Source: Anaspis maculata
Lineage: Eukaryota; Arthropoda; Insecta; Coleoptera; Scraptiidae
Assembly (NCBI GenBank): GCA_949128115.1
Contig: OX421964.1
Span: forward strand, 31,302,177 to 31,366,176
Reading direction: 5' to 3'
Length of the DNA stretch: 64,000 bases
Shown here: positions 55,901-64,000 of the stretch, piece by piece
How positions within the stretch are numbered: position 1 is the first letter of the stretch
Layout of the letters: each line of letters starts with the position of its first letter
The notes under the pieces: model-generated
Databases searched by the model: none
What the model saw: only the letters and a program-made list of their open reading frames with translations
Told to the model about the DNA's origin: nothing
Made by a program: the position numbers and the translations under genes

Positions 55901-58900
55901 ACTTTTAGATGATCGATTTAAGGTCCCTGGGAAAAATCGCAAAGAAAAAGTTTCTAGTTCTTCGAAATATCTTCAAGGGGAATCTACTGGAGGGGGGTGA
56001 ATTTTATCGTGAACACCCTGTACATACAGAAAATGGATGAATTTCATGTTCGGAAAATATTTTAGCACGGTGCACTCACGTGCATGTTTTGTCTCGTGCA
56101 GTCCAACTCCATGAATTAACTTTCATCTAAGGAAGTTTTCTCAACCTCACTGAATATGAAGCCATTGGACAGTAGGCATTTTCATTCCATTTTCTTTAGC
56201 AGTGCCAATCTTCGGCATAATTTTCTTCAGTGGCCGCCAAGAACCTAAGCCATTGGGCAGTGGGCATTTTCAATCCATTTTCTGTAGTACTGCTAATCTT
56301 CGGCATACATTTTTTTCAGCGGCCGCCAAAAACCTGACAGCATTAGCGAAGAGCCACCACCAGTAAAAACGATGACCCCTATCGACCGTAGCAACTTTCA
56401 CACCAGTTGGTTCTCACGTATCTCGAGAACTCTACACGAGGCCGTACCTCGTAGCAGCGATTCATATCAACACATTTTTTCCATAACTTACTTGAATGAA
56501 AAAGGCCGCGAAACTGATTATGCTGAGTGCGCGGGCACAAAGAACTTCGGTCGAATGAAAAGACACTTTCCGACAAAAAAGGGAACAGGTGAATCTGAAC
56601 CAGCTTTTAAGAGGACTGGAATACCATATCGGTAAGAAAAAATTTCGTATCTACAAAAATATAAAAACTTTCTGGTACGCTTGAGATACTTCTCCTTGAG
56701 TCTTAACATCATACTGTTGAGCAAAACTGCACCAAAGGTCTTTTTCATAAAGTGGGACAATAAATTGTATGGCATATAAAATGTTGTATACACCCCAGAC
56801 TAACAGATTGTTCATGGGCCTATACGAGATTATTTAGCGATTCAAAATATTATGTTGAAGAGAATAGAATTACGGATTCAAAACATCCAACAAATATAAT
56901 TTATATCAAAATTCAACAATATCCATTCCATTTTTATAGAGAAACAAACGACCTGCCTAACGCGCACATCCTGCCTCAATCATGAACTAGCATGTACTTT
57001 TTACGTTTGGATCCATGTTTGGAGCAATCGGAAAGGTTCTCTTGTTAAAGTTAATATTACTCACCTTGAAGTTTGAAATGTCTCCAAAGTCCCCTAGGCA
57101 CGTAATATTGAAGGCGCGAGCAAGCCAAGTGGCCGAATATAGCTTGGACCTGCTTGAGAATGCCGACATGATAGTCCTTTCGGTTGTCATCGATGCAGTT
57201 GCTACGTTCGTCCGCACATTCGCCGTCCAGGTCAGGTCTCTCTTCCCCAGTGAAATCTTCACTGGGATCGGTGGCTGCCCCCTCGGCGGCCAAAACGCCC
57301 TCCCGTATGCTCTCCACCATGTACAGCTGCTGCAGAACCGAATTCATGTAACAAGTGGCGCCGGCATTTTTCAATCCCACAAAACCTTGAAACGGTCGCG
57401 GACCGATAGCCGGCAAGTAGTCCCACTCTTGAATTGCCGAGTCCGGATCTGAAATTATCGACAGAACAAAATCAGTAGATTCAGGTACGTGGATACAGCG
57501 TGGCGTTTACCAGAGTAAAACATCTCGGTCAACATGGTGACTAGCTGTTTGAAATTCTGAACGCAGTTCAGACACAAAGTGATGAGCAGATTGAAGGCTG
57601 CCGCTTGGGTCTGCGGCGTGTCGCAGATGGGGATGGCGGGGTCTTCGCCGAGAGTGCCGGTTTTGTTCAGCTGCAGCATGAGCTTGCTCGCGGGGAACAA
57701 GAAGTCCTCGAGCAGCTCCTTGATCAGACTGCCGGTGTCGGCGCTGCCCAGTTCGCATTTCTGCTCGACCGTTAGGAAATGCAGCAGTTCCTTCGCCAAG
57801 CTCAGGTGACCTTCGATCAACACTTCGTTCTTGTCGCGCGCCTTCCGCAGCCACGCGACTTCCTTGGCCAACAGCACGTCTGCGTTGGGCAACGGACAAC
57901 CGGTGATGTAAGCGACGTTCACCAACTGACTCAACAGCTGGAATAGCTCGTGGGAAGTGTTCGCGTTCTCTATTACAAGCGTGTCCAGCAAGGAGAAGAG
58001 AAGCGTCGTGATTAGCTGCAGAGCCAGCCGCGATGCTGCCCCGCAAGTGCAAATGGTAATCAACTGTTCCGCTGCCGCTATGCGAACCGCACAACTCGGA
58101 TTCAGGAGCACCAAATCGGTGATGAAATACGGCCATTTTTTATCATGGTAAAGATGTTCCAAACTGCTCGGATTGAGCACCAAAGCGATACTCAATACGT
58201 CCAGTGCCTCCTTGCACAACAGTATTTCGTTGGTGTGCAATTCAAGAGGAACATTGCGTTTTTTCGGATCAGCCAAAGAATGCAACACTTCAGGGGTAGA
58301 GTTCATAGCATCAAGATTGTCGCTGCTCGCGGCCCACACGAGTCTCAGCAGCGCCAAAGTGGTGTTCAAATCTGGCAATTCCCAATTCAAAGCCTGGCTG
58401 AACAGCACTTGCGCCTGTCCAGTGTTTCCAGTTTCAGCTACCATCAATTGGGCCAACCCCTGAGACAGTTTCATCGAAACCTGTCTCAAGATCTAAAATT
58501 CAAAAATAAACATGTCAAGTCGAAAGTTCGGCACGCTGCTTTTGAATGCTTACATGATCCGAAGGACCAGGCACTGAACGCAACGCCAATCTCAGATGCA
58601 CACCAGGAGCGACCTGATCGTTATTCGGTTCAGTTTCTGGCGGCGTGTGATCCTCACTCAGCCGCACGAGGACGTGGGCCACAGATATCAGAATCAATTT
58701 ACAAATTTTCAGTACAACTAAATAGGCGGCTCTACGAGTCACGTTGTCCGCATGACACATGAAATTGTTCTTTGTCAACATCTCGAGGAACACGTGCGCC
58801 TGGCCTGAAGTCATAAAGCTATACTGAAAATCGTACGATTTCTCCGATAAAGGTTCGATTGCAGGCATCAGCATGGCGTAAAGGACTTCCAAGTTGTACA

Positions 58901-61900
58901 GCGTCTGAAAAAGAAATGCAGTTATAACAAAAAAATCAAAGAACACGTCTGGTCTAGTGGTGTCGGCGGTACCTGCATTGAAAAAATCTAGAAAAAAGAA
59001 GCATTTGATGGTACAGACAAGCCACCTTGCACAGTTGCCTAGACCTTATTCCTAAAAATTCATTCTTATCGATAGTCAGCGCTGACATTGTGATTTTATT
59101 TCAACTTTCAAAGTAATTTTCGAAGATGGTGTTTTTGCACTATGTACTTCCACTGATCTTGAGCGGACTTTTAGTATAATTTGAATTAGAATTTTTGCTT
59201 GAAGAAAGTAGTTCTCAAACGGTTTTTTGCTATATGGTTAGCCCATCCTCACCTGTTCAACATGTTAAATGCATACATCCCTGTGACGCGTAATACTTAG
59301 CATACAGAGTGAAAATTAAAAAAAAAATCTTCAAACTTTTCTATTCCGGTGAAATAACTCTCGAAAAAAATAGCCTCTCATTATTCAACAGCCTTGTGGT
59401 CTCCTACTAAACGTGTGAAAAACTCATCCCTCGATAGCTGTTGGTTTTCTACGTACAGAGTGAATTTTTTTTTTTTTTCAATAAATTTTATCTTGATCAA
59501 ATCAATCCGGATAAAGACCAATTCCGGCTCTGTTAGAAGTCTATAATCTCTCATTCAAGATATAAAAATGTCACATTCCTTAAACTACTAAAACATGACA
59601 TACAGGGTGAATCACCCTTTTTTTCTTTCATTTTTTCCTGGGTCACATTAATTCGGATGATAATCTTAACCACTTCAAAGGAGAGCCAAGAGTATTTGGC
59701 AGAACATATCAAAAATTTACATTTCTGCAATCACTGCAACTACTGGCTACTGTAGCATCAAGCATTTTTGCGATTTTGGTTGTGCGAGGAGTTGCTAAGG
59801 ATAATTTCCTTAGCAACTCCTTGCACAACAAAAGTTGAAGCAACATATAATTCATCCTGTATATCAAGTCAGAGTGATATTAGAAATGCAAATTTTCTAT
59901 ATGGCTTGCGGAAAACTCTGAGCTTTCTAGTGAACCAGATAAGATTATTTTGGTCTGGCGTCAACATGCCGGAAAACAAAAGTCGACAAAAAGCATGGGA
60001 TACTCCTTTGATTCAACGTTCATATGATGCCCTATTAGGTTCTGCATCTCCCTTGGAATCAGCACGAATCCATGCAGTATCCACACCAGAATCCGGCTAC
60101 TGGCTCCAGTCCATTCCTTCACCCAACACCGGATCTCTGCTAGACAACACGTCTTTAAGGATTGCTGCAGCTCTTCGTCTAGGATGTGATGTTTGCCAAC
60201 CTCATACATGTGTCTGTGGTTCCCCTGTGGACTCTAAAGGCCGTCACGGATTGAGCTGCTCTAAAAGTGCTGGCAGATTTTCTCGACACCAAATGCTCAA
60301 CGATTTGTTGAAAAGAGCTTTAAATTCCGTTGACATCCCTTGCCTACGTGAGCCCACTGGTCTTTTCAGAAATGATGGCAAGCGTCCGGATGGCTTAACC
60401 CTAACTCCCTGGTCAAAAGGTCGGTCTCTGGTGTGGGATGCAACCTGCGTAGACACCATGGCAGCTTCCTACATTAAGTTTACATCAAAAACGCCCAAAG
60501 CTGCAGCTGAAAACGCCGCACGCAACAAACATCAAAAATATTCTGACATCAAAAAAGCATATGAATTCGTAGCCTTTTCTGTGGAAACAATGGGCCCTTG
60601 GAGTGAAGAAGCTTCAGTTTTTGTGAATTTTCTGTGTTCAAAATTGAAAATGGTGACTGGTGATCCACGTTCGGGTAGATTTCTCAAACAAAAAATTTCA
60701 CTTGCCATTCAACGTGGAAATGCTGCTAGCATATTGGGCACCTTGCGCTCAATTTCATTCCAAAAAATGGAAGAAATATTTTATATTGTTACATAAATGT
60801 TTTTATTTATTTATACTTCTTTTTTTTTATTACTATATTATCTTTGTAAAATTTACCTATTAATAAATGTTTTACAACAAAAATTAATTTTATCCAGAGA
60901 AAAAAAAAACAAATAAAGTATGTTTCACTCTGTAGGTTGTGTTTAGGGAAGTCTGAGGAATGTGACATTTTTTTATCTTGAATGAGAGATTATAGGCTTG
61001 ACACAGAGCTGGGATTGGCTTTTGTCTGGATTGATTTGATGAAGATAAAAAACATTGTAAAAAAATTTAGTTCATCCTGTACGTAGGATACCAGCGACTA
61101 TGGAGGAGTACATTTTTCAAATGTTCAATAAAAGACTATAAGGTCGCTAAATAATGAGAGATTGTTTTTCTCGAGGATTGTTTCACCGAAATAAAAAATT
61201 TCAAAGATTTATTTTTCAATTTTCACCCTGTATACTAAGTATTACGCGTCACAGGGATGTATGCTTTTAACATGTTAAACAGGAGGGGATGAGCTAACCA
61301 TATAGCAAAAAACAATGCTCCACTTGCGCCGCTGCACGGGTTGAAAGTCGGACTTGAAATTTAGCTCATAGCTTCCATCAGGTACGTGAGCCTCACTTTG
61401 GGCTCATTCCATCACCTCCCCAGACCAGCCGGACTCACCGAGCCGCAATGTGATGCTTTGATGTTTAATGGTAGGTCCATCCAAGCATTGGGTCGCCACG
61501 TGCGCGGTCTATCAAAACTTCGCCAGACCTCCAACGCCGATGCAGGCACAGTGGCGGACTTTAAAATTGCACCACCTTCACAAAATCAAGAAGCTAATTT
61601 TCATTGCATTGTCGGACAATGCAAAATAGACTGCTCGGTTTAGAAGGGTGGTACGATTTTGAAGTCCGGCACTGTGCATACCCAGTGTCTGCGCTGGCTT
61701 GCACTGACTGTCCGTCTACCGCCCACAATGGCGGATATCCTCTACCTCTACACATTGCCGTACTGCCGCTTGCAGGCGTGATACTTGAAAGCTTTCCACG
61801 GTCATCCAAGAGGTTTTTTTAGCCTGTTCAGAATTGTATGGAGTACGCCCATCCTAATTCTGACCTGGCTACACGTTGTTGCACCTCGACTGGAGCAACG

Positions 61901-64000
61901 TAGGATGCCTTATGTGGTCCCTGCTTAATATAACATATTCCCAAACCGAAATGCGCAGGCCACCGATCCGGCGGTTGGACGAAGGAGCAAGCATTTTGAA
62001 ATTGGCGTCTGATCGGCATTTATTTTTTACATGTTGGACCTTGGACGGGTGGATACACATTTGAAGCGTTTATTTGAAAAATGGAACATATTACAATTGA
62101 AGCTATCATGGTTTTCCCAACACAAATCAGAATCACTATGCATGAACATGAAAACCAAGCTGCACATGCACCATTTGCAAAGTGTACTTTTTTTCATTAT
62201 TCTCTTGGATTAGGTTTGTACCGCTTGCACTGAAACAACAATTTATTGTGCCCCTTGGATATTTAGGTACATCATAAGTCCCATTGACTGCGTTTCTATC
62301 GCAGCTTTCGATCCGCTCGAGCTTCGATCGGATCCAGAGTGGCTTCAGTCAAGCGCGTTTTTATCGTCGCACGTTCGATCCGCTTTACTCAATCCTGTTT
62401 CACTCTTTTAGAATTAGGTTAGAATTGACGATAGACAACATGGTTTAAAACGCGTCAAACTGCGCCAAACCGAAAAAGATTTCATTATTGAATTTTCTTG
62501 GTGTATTTTATTTACAATTACTGGAAGGCATCCCTTGATTTCGTGGAAATTACGCTTTGTTTACAAGTTTGGTCATCTGTCACTTCGATCCGATCTCGTT
62601 CACATCGGCTACAATACGAGCGGATGCGAGCTCGATCCGCTCGACTCAAGTCAAGCCGGCCAAAGCACCGTATCGACTTGAACTGCTCGATCGGATTGAA
62701 ATTTCAATCCTGACCGTTTATACCGGCAATTTCGAGCGGATCGACCTGATCGGATAGAGTTTCGATCGGATCCAAAGCTGCGATAGAAACGCAGTCATTG
62801 ACTCAAAAAAGTTGAGTACGAGACTTGTGGGTTTGGTCATCATCTCCTCTAGTTCTTTATACATAGCCCCAAAGTACGAGTATCTGACTGCTCCAAGAGC
62901 ATGGGCACTGGTCTTATCGTTTCTTTCACAGGGTCCCCTTACCTCCAACATTTTGAGCCCTAAGGTATGAACTTTAAGGGACTGTGGGTCAAATCTTCCT
63001 AATGAATCTAGACAATAACTGTGTGAAGTGGTTTGTTTGTATCATCAAATACCACCTTCTTTGCGGACTGCAAACATTAGATACATGGTAATTCAACAGA
63101 AAAAGAGTCAATTTTGATGCCTCTGATATTGTTAGCTATGTTCTTTTTGCAATTTGAGCTGCGCATTTATCTGATCTGAGATTATCTGCCAACAGCTAAG
63201 CTGAGCACAAACGTCAAACCAAACCCGGAAATGCAAAGCGCTCCCAAACATAACCTTATACGTCACGGAGATTCACAATACGGTCAATTTTCCAAAGTTG
63301 AATGCAGTTAAATTTGGTCAAGTTTCGCAGACAATTGCTGCAACACCATAAAATTCGACGCTTTGGCGTTACGTATGGTACAGACTGCATCAAATTTGTT
63401 CACCAGACCAGTCATTTGTTCACAATAAAATTACGCAGCTACAAGATGGAGCATACCTCAGATGGAGTCGCATTGAAAAACATGCTATCCATGGTGATGT
63501 TTTGTTCGCCAGGAGTGATGAACAATATCCTGAGCTTTTCTATCGTTTCTGTATCACATGGCATCAGTTGCAGCAGACTATAGCCGCTGTCTCTCAGCGC
63601 CGGGTAGTCCAGCTCGCTTCCAAGAGCGGAGAGTTGGCAGAAAAACTGGGCGTACGTGTGATTGACAGCCATGTACACGCCCGGCAGCTGATTCTCGGCT
63701 TCAATATTTGGCGCATCGTAGGGATGTTGCGGGGACGAAGTTGAACTGTCTGAACTGCTGTCCTGAGACGACGCCATATTAGAGTTCACCTGCATCACCT
63801 TCGCCGAAATAAGCTGTAAATAAACGTATGATAAGTATATATTTAATCAGCCCTCTGTACCCTGAACTTACGATTTTATCCCTGATGGGCATCTGCGACA
63901 GCAGTTTTCTATCGTCCGCGGGATCCAAAGGTTCACCGTTGATGAACAATTCTAATTTACAGTGGATGCCTGGTTTCAGCCTTCTCAAAATGTGTCGCCT
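40903..64000 (-). CDS. faf: USP9X / fat facets ubiquitin-specific protease, C-terminal 1580 residues (runs off right edge)
   Basis: Twelve exons, all with GT-AG junctions and matching phases: 63872-64000, 63457-63813, 58554-58904, 57511-58492, 57065-57448, 45056-45310, 44667-44993, 44330-44611, 43994-44273, 43591-43934, 41726-42014, 40903-41665. The catalytic Cys lies in [13 protein letters not shown] (codon 57351-57353) and the catalytic His in GGHYYSYI (codon 44604-44606). Zinc-ribbon CX2C pairs occur in KICKGCPH and YHCEKCAK. The upstream part has [17 protein letters not shown]; the C-terminal part has [15 protein letters not shown]. This large deubiquitinase controls endocytosis and cell fate in flies by stabilising partners such as epsin. 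About 1000 N-terminal residues lie outside the window. An 11.75-kb intron separates the Cys-box exon from the rest of the catalytic domain. Confidence 0.96.
42384..42591. mobile_element. hAT-type MITE with 8-bp target duplication
   Basis: Terminal inverted repeats CAGGGCCGGGCCTA and its complement TAGGC(CA)GGCCCGGCCCTG bound a 208-bp GC-rich insert. Perfect 8-bp duplications GGTATATT lie at 42376-42383 and 42592-42599. Eight-base duplication and CAGGG termini define hAT-derived elements. It sits in a fat facets intron. Confidence 0.92.
42600..43590. other. Fat facets intron remainder
   Basis: No gene found; the 165-codon ORF at 42940-43437 has no recognisable domain and ends in simple sequence. 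An (aat)n microsatellite occupies 43447-43467. Confidence 0.5.
45889..45911 (+). repeat. (taa)n microsatellite
   Basis: About seven uninterrupted taa units in the large fat facets intron. Confidence 0.9.
46326..46712 (+). repeat. 118-bp tandem repeat, 3.3 copies
   Basis: Copies start at 46326, 46444, 46562 and 46680, each with caatatggcggccaa(g/a)atgg. The spacing is exactly 118 bp; the last copy is truncated. Copies differ at scattered bases. The repeat motif 'aatatggcggccaagatggc' is a common filler of invertebrate transposon interiors. Confidence 0.9.
47323..48035 (+). repeat. Diverged direct duplication, period about 392 bp
   Basis: The segment starting gccgagccgtggctttgcgg at 47323 recurs from 47715 as gccgagccgtagtttcggag. 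Each copy ends near a ccatgagctacc / tcatgagctaccc motif. Non-coding. Confidence 0.75.
48060..48150 (-). repeat. Transposon-like terminus with ggac-repeat run
   Basis: A ggacggacggacggacggac run is followed by aaagcgaggacaaaagcgc and gtgcgctaaaaatgg. Read on the minus strand it parallels 5393-5465 (tttttagcgca then gtcc repeats). With the adjacent duplications it may be one end of a dispersed element. Confidence 0.5.
49353..50825 (+). CDS. SWIM zinc finger + YqaJ-like nuclease of the ISL2EU element
   Basis: Exons 49353-49480, 49560-49756 and 49858-50825 give 430 residues with consistent phases. A SWIM-type zinc finger (CQCHDC...GGCKHA, a C-x-C...C-x-H pattern) lies near residues 97-115. The C-terminal half is a YqaJ/lambda-exonuclease-like PD-(D/E)XK fold: [23 protein letters not shown], then the catalytic GASPDAV and CIEVKCP. 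YqaJ nucleases of phages process DNA ends in recombination. In ISL2EU elements the role is unproven but presumed to be in transposition or end repair. The start ATG is the first in the first exon. The gene faces the transposase gene tail to tail. Confidence 0.88.
51125..52085. repeat. Inverted repeat between the two ISL2EU genes
   Basis: Arms of about 150 bp (51590-51740 and 51840-51985) are inverted copies around acatgtttttc-type sequence and ttgcaaaattttgatcac. The outer edges look like atatacagggta (51130) and ccacctgtatat (52080), resembling other palindromes here. It is probably a MITE that inserted into the element's spacer. Confidence 0.6.
52114..53850 (-). CDS. THAP-domain DDE transposase (ISL2EU/Harbinger-like)
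   Basis: Exons 53668-53850 and 52114-53601 are joined by a 66-bp intron, giving 556 residues. Residues 1-90 form a THAP zinc finger (start [15 protein letters not shown], then CCEDHF, completed across the splice by KGIVPRDL). THAP domains bind DNA in P-element and Harbinger-type transposases. The central region is basic and low in complexity. From about residue 290 comes a DDE superfamily endonuclease (DDE_Tnp_4 type): first Asp in TIIDCFEIE, second in [10 protein letters not shown], Glu in [11 protein letters not shown]. It cuts and joins transposon ends. No stop or frameshift is visible. The weakest point is the poly-T-preceded acceptor of exon 2. Confidence 0.9.
54180..54570. repeat. Terminal fragment of the 59.2-61.3-kb palindrome family
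   Basis: The stretch caataggagaccgtcaggtt, then tttcaccctgtatttttaat and atatggggatgaacttgcca, follows the same order as 61120-61310. It lies immediately beside the right end of the ISL2EU element, which may have inserted into or next to it. Confidence 0.65.
54615..54642 (+). repeat. (aag)n microsatellite
   Basis: A run of aagaagaagaag units followed by gaggtagg. Confidence 0.9.
54768..56028. mobile_element. 1.26-kb palindromic element with tgtacagggtg termini
   Basis: Left end tgtatgtacagggtgttcac and right end the complement gtgaacaccctgtacataca. The arms stay inverted copies inward, including gcaacaccctatatttatta against its mirror at 55500-55515 and the short hairpin 54930-55099. Central symmetry is near 55400. 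No ORF of note. Confidence 0.85.
54930..55099. repeat. Nested MITE-like hairpin
   Basis: The arms aaggtgccttcagtcagctt and the complement aagctgactgaacgcacctt are followed inward by tttagtcgtaagcgcagc and gctgcgcctacgactgaaa. It lies in only one arm of the larger palindrome, hence is a later insertion. Confidence 0.75.
56159..56340 (+). repeat. Direct duplication, about 94-bp unit
   Basis: gccattggacagtaggcatt (56161) and gccattgggcagtgggcatt (56252) head two similar copies, both ending near gtggccgccaagaacct / gcggccgccaaaaacct. Non-coding. Confidence 0.75.
56341..57064. other. Fat facets intron segment, no gene seen
   Basis: Contains an 87-codon plus-strand ORF (56372-56635) and overlapping minus-strand ORFs without recognisable domains. 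Possibly remains of a transposon, not supported further. Confidence 0.4.
59768..60796 (+). CDS. Retroelement-type C-terminal nuclease-like protein (5'-truncated?)
   Basis: A 342-residue open frame. The first 35 or so residues are encoded by the hairpin and palindrome, so the true start may be later or the protein truncated. From about residue 125 it has a recognisable block: [14 protein letters not shown], a Cys/His cluster (CX4CXC...GRHGLSC) and [21 protein letters not shown] and [12 protein letters not shown] follow, then [11 protein letters not shown]. The Zn cluster + R..RH..L + RPD...D order resembles the restriction-like endonuclease region at the C-terminus of some reverse transcriptases (for example R2-type), but the RT itself is absent. 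The stop is followed by AATAAA-like sites and an A run at 60900-60910, as in a 5'-truncated retrotransposed copy. Function unproven. Confidence 0.6.
   Translation: MRFWLCEELLRIISLATPCTTKVEATYNSSCISSQSDIRNANFLYGLRKTLSFLVNQIRLFWSGVNMPENKSRQKAWDTPLIQRSYDALLGSASPLESARIHAVSTPESGYWLQSIPSPNTGSLLDNTSLRIAAALRLGCDVCQPHTCVCGSPVDSKGRHGLSCSKSAGRFSRHQMLNDLLKRALNSVDIPCLREPTGLFRNDGKRPDGLTLTPWSKGRSLVWDATCVDTMAASYIKFTSKTPKAAAENAARNKHQKYSDIKKAYEFVAFSVETMGPWSEEASVFVNFLCSKLKMVTGDPRSGRFLKQKISLAIQRGNAASILGTLRSISFQKMEEIFYIVT
59779..59829. repeat. Perfect-looking 25-bp-arm hairpin at the ORF start
   Basis: gttgtgcgaggagttgctaa faces ttagcaactccttgcacaac with a minimal loop (aaggataatttcc) and one mismatch. It is the centre of the inverted repeat around 59590-59865 and precedes the recognisable part of the ORF. 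Confidence 0.85.
61549..61674. mobile_element. Short hAT-like MITE
   Basis: Ends CAGTGGCGGACTTTAAAAT and the complement ATTTTGAAGTCCGGCACTG bound a 126-bp foldback. Flanking octamers TGCAGGCA and TGCATACC are only partly alike, so the target duplication is decayed or the assignment uncertain. Confidence 0.65.
61680..62285. other. Fat facets intron segment, no gene seen
   Basis: Mixed sequence without recognisable protein or RNA gene; several overlapping ORFs under 75 codons on both strands are judged to be chance. Confidence 0.4.
62286..62796. mobile_element. 0.5-kb MITE with gactgcgtttctatcgcag termini
   Basis: Left end gactgcgtttctatcgcagc and right end gctgcgatagaaacgcagtc are perfect inverted repeats. 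They continue inward as ttcgatcc/ggatc motifs. ATT on each side could be a 3-bp target duplication, which would fit a Harbinger-type MITE. The interior repeats gatccgctcga several times. Confidence 0.8.
62810..63456. other. Fat facets intron segment, no gene seen
   Basis: Unremarkable AT-rich sequence up to the donor of the 63457-63813 exon. Confidence 0.4.

Larger units (their letters stand above)
59222..61313. mobile_element. 2.1-kb palindromic element carrying a nuclease-like ORF
   Basis: The left arm (59222-59620: gttttttgctatatggttag, then cagagtgaaaatt) is mirrored by the right arm (60915-61313: aattttcaccctg, then ctaaccatatagcaaaaaac). Several internal acagggtga-type motifs repeat within each arm (for example 59600 and 60930). 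Between the arms lies one ORF followed by A-rich sequence. A second family member is at 54180-54570. It lies in a fat facets intron. Confidence 0.8.

Noticed and set aside
56372..56635. 87-codon plus-strand ORF
   Set aside because: No recognisable domain, no splice context, overlapped by other ORFs on the opposite strand.
57507..58136. 209-codon minus-strand ORF in another frame
   Set aside because: Overlaps the fat facets exon 57511-58492 on the same strand; that frame matches USP9X and joins neighbouring exons in phase.

Overview
The window is animal nuclear DNA, almost certainly from an insect. Its genes are split by short GT-AG introns and encode conserved metazoan proteins. The intervening DNA is AT-rich and packed with fold-back (palindromic) transposons, Ty3/Gypsy-type LTR retrotransposons and small MITEs. 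The many termini of the type 'tacagggtg' and the 'taggtacctac' runs would fit a hemipteran, but I cannot name the species or order securely. There are no operons; each gene stands on its own.

Layout of host genes: (1) a GRTP1-like TBC-domain RabGAP, + strand, 1704-2719, first exon not found; (2) DNAJC19/TIM14 (PAM18), - strand, 2832-3317, complete in three exons; (3) an XRCC3-like RAD51 paralogue, - strand, 3477-27792. I rebuilt XRCC3 from six phase-consistent exons, two of them separated from the rest by introns of about 10.5 and 12.8 kb. (4) CWC22 (nucampholin), + strand, 28315-30699, divergent from XRCC3 across a short shared promoter region; (5) the C-terminal 1580 residues of a USP9X/fat facets deubiquitinase, - strand, 40903-64000, twelve exons, running off the right edge.

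Mobile DNA: 1-1389 is a tandem and inverted array of a 330-bp hairpin unit. XRCC3 intron 4 holds an old palindromic element (4672-15325). It is broken by a very young LTR element (6131-11831) that lacks Gag and protease and by a 1.25-kb palindrome (13836-15085). XRCC3 intron 3 holds a 2.35-kb inverted-repeat element (17.3-19.7 kb) and a second young LTR element (19748-25644, ATAT target duplication, pol broken). Between CWC22 and fat facets lie three nested palindromes (31.5-36.6 kb) and a Tc1/mariner transposase pseudogene (36.6-39.1 kb) split by a TA-flanked palindromic MITE. The fat facets introns hold an apparently intact PHIS/ISL2EU transposon (48954-54176; THAP-DDE transposase plus SWIM-YqaJ nuclease), several palindromes, and a palindromic element with an ORF resembling the C-terminal nuclease part of a retroelement protein (59.2-61.3 kb).

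The most interesting themes are the XRCC3 gene stretched by nested transposons, a retrotransposon that appears to have moved recently without its own gag or protease, the nested palindromes, and the palindrome-borne nuclease ORF. All protein identities rest on motif recognition without database searching.
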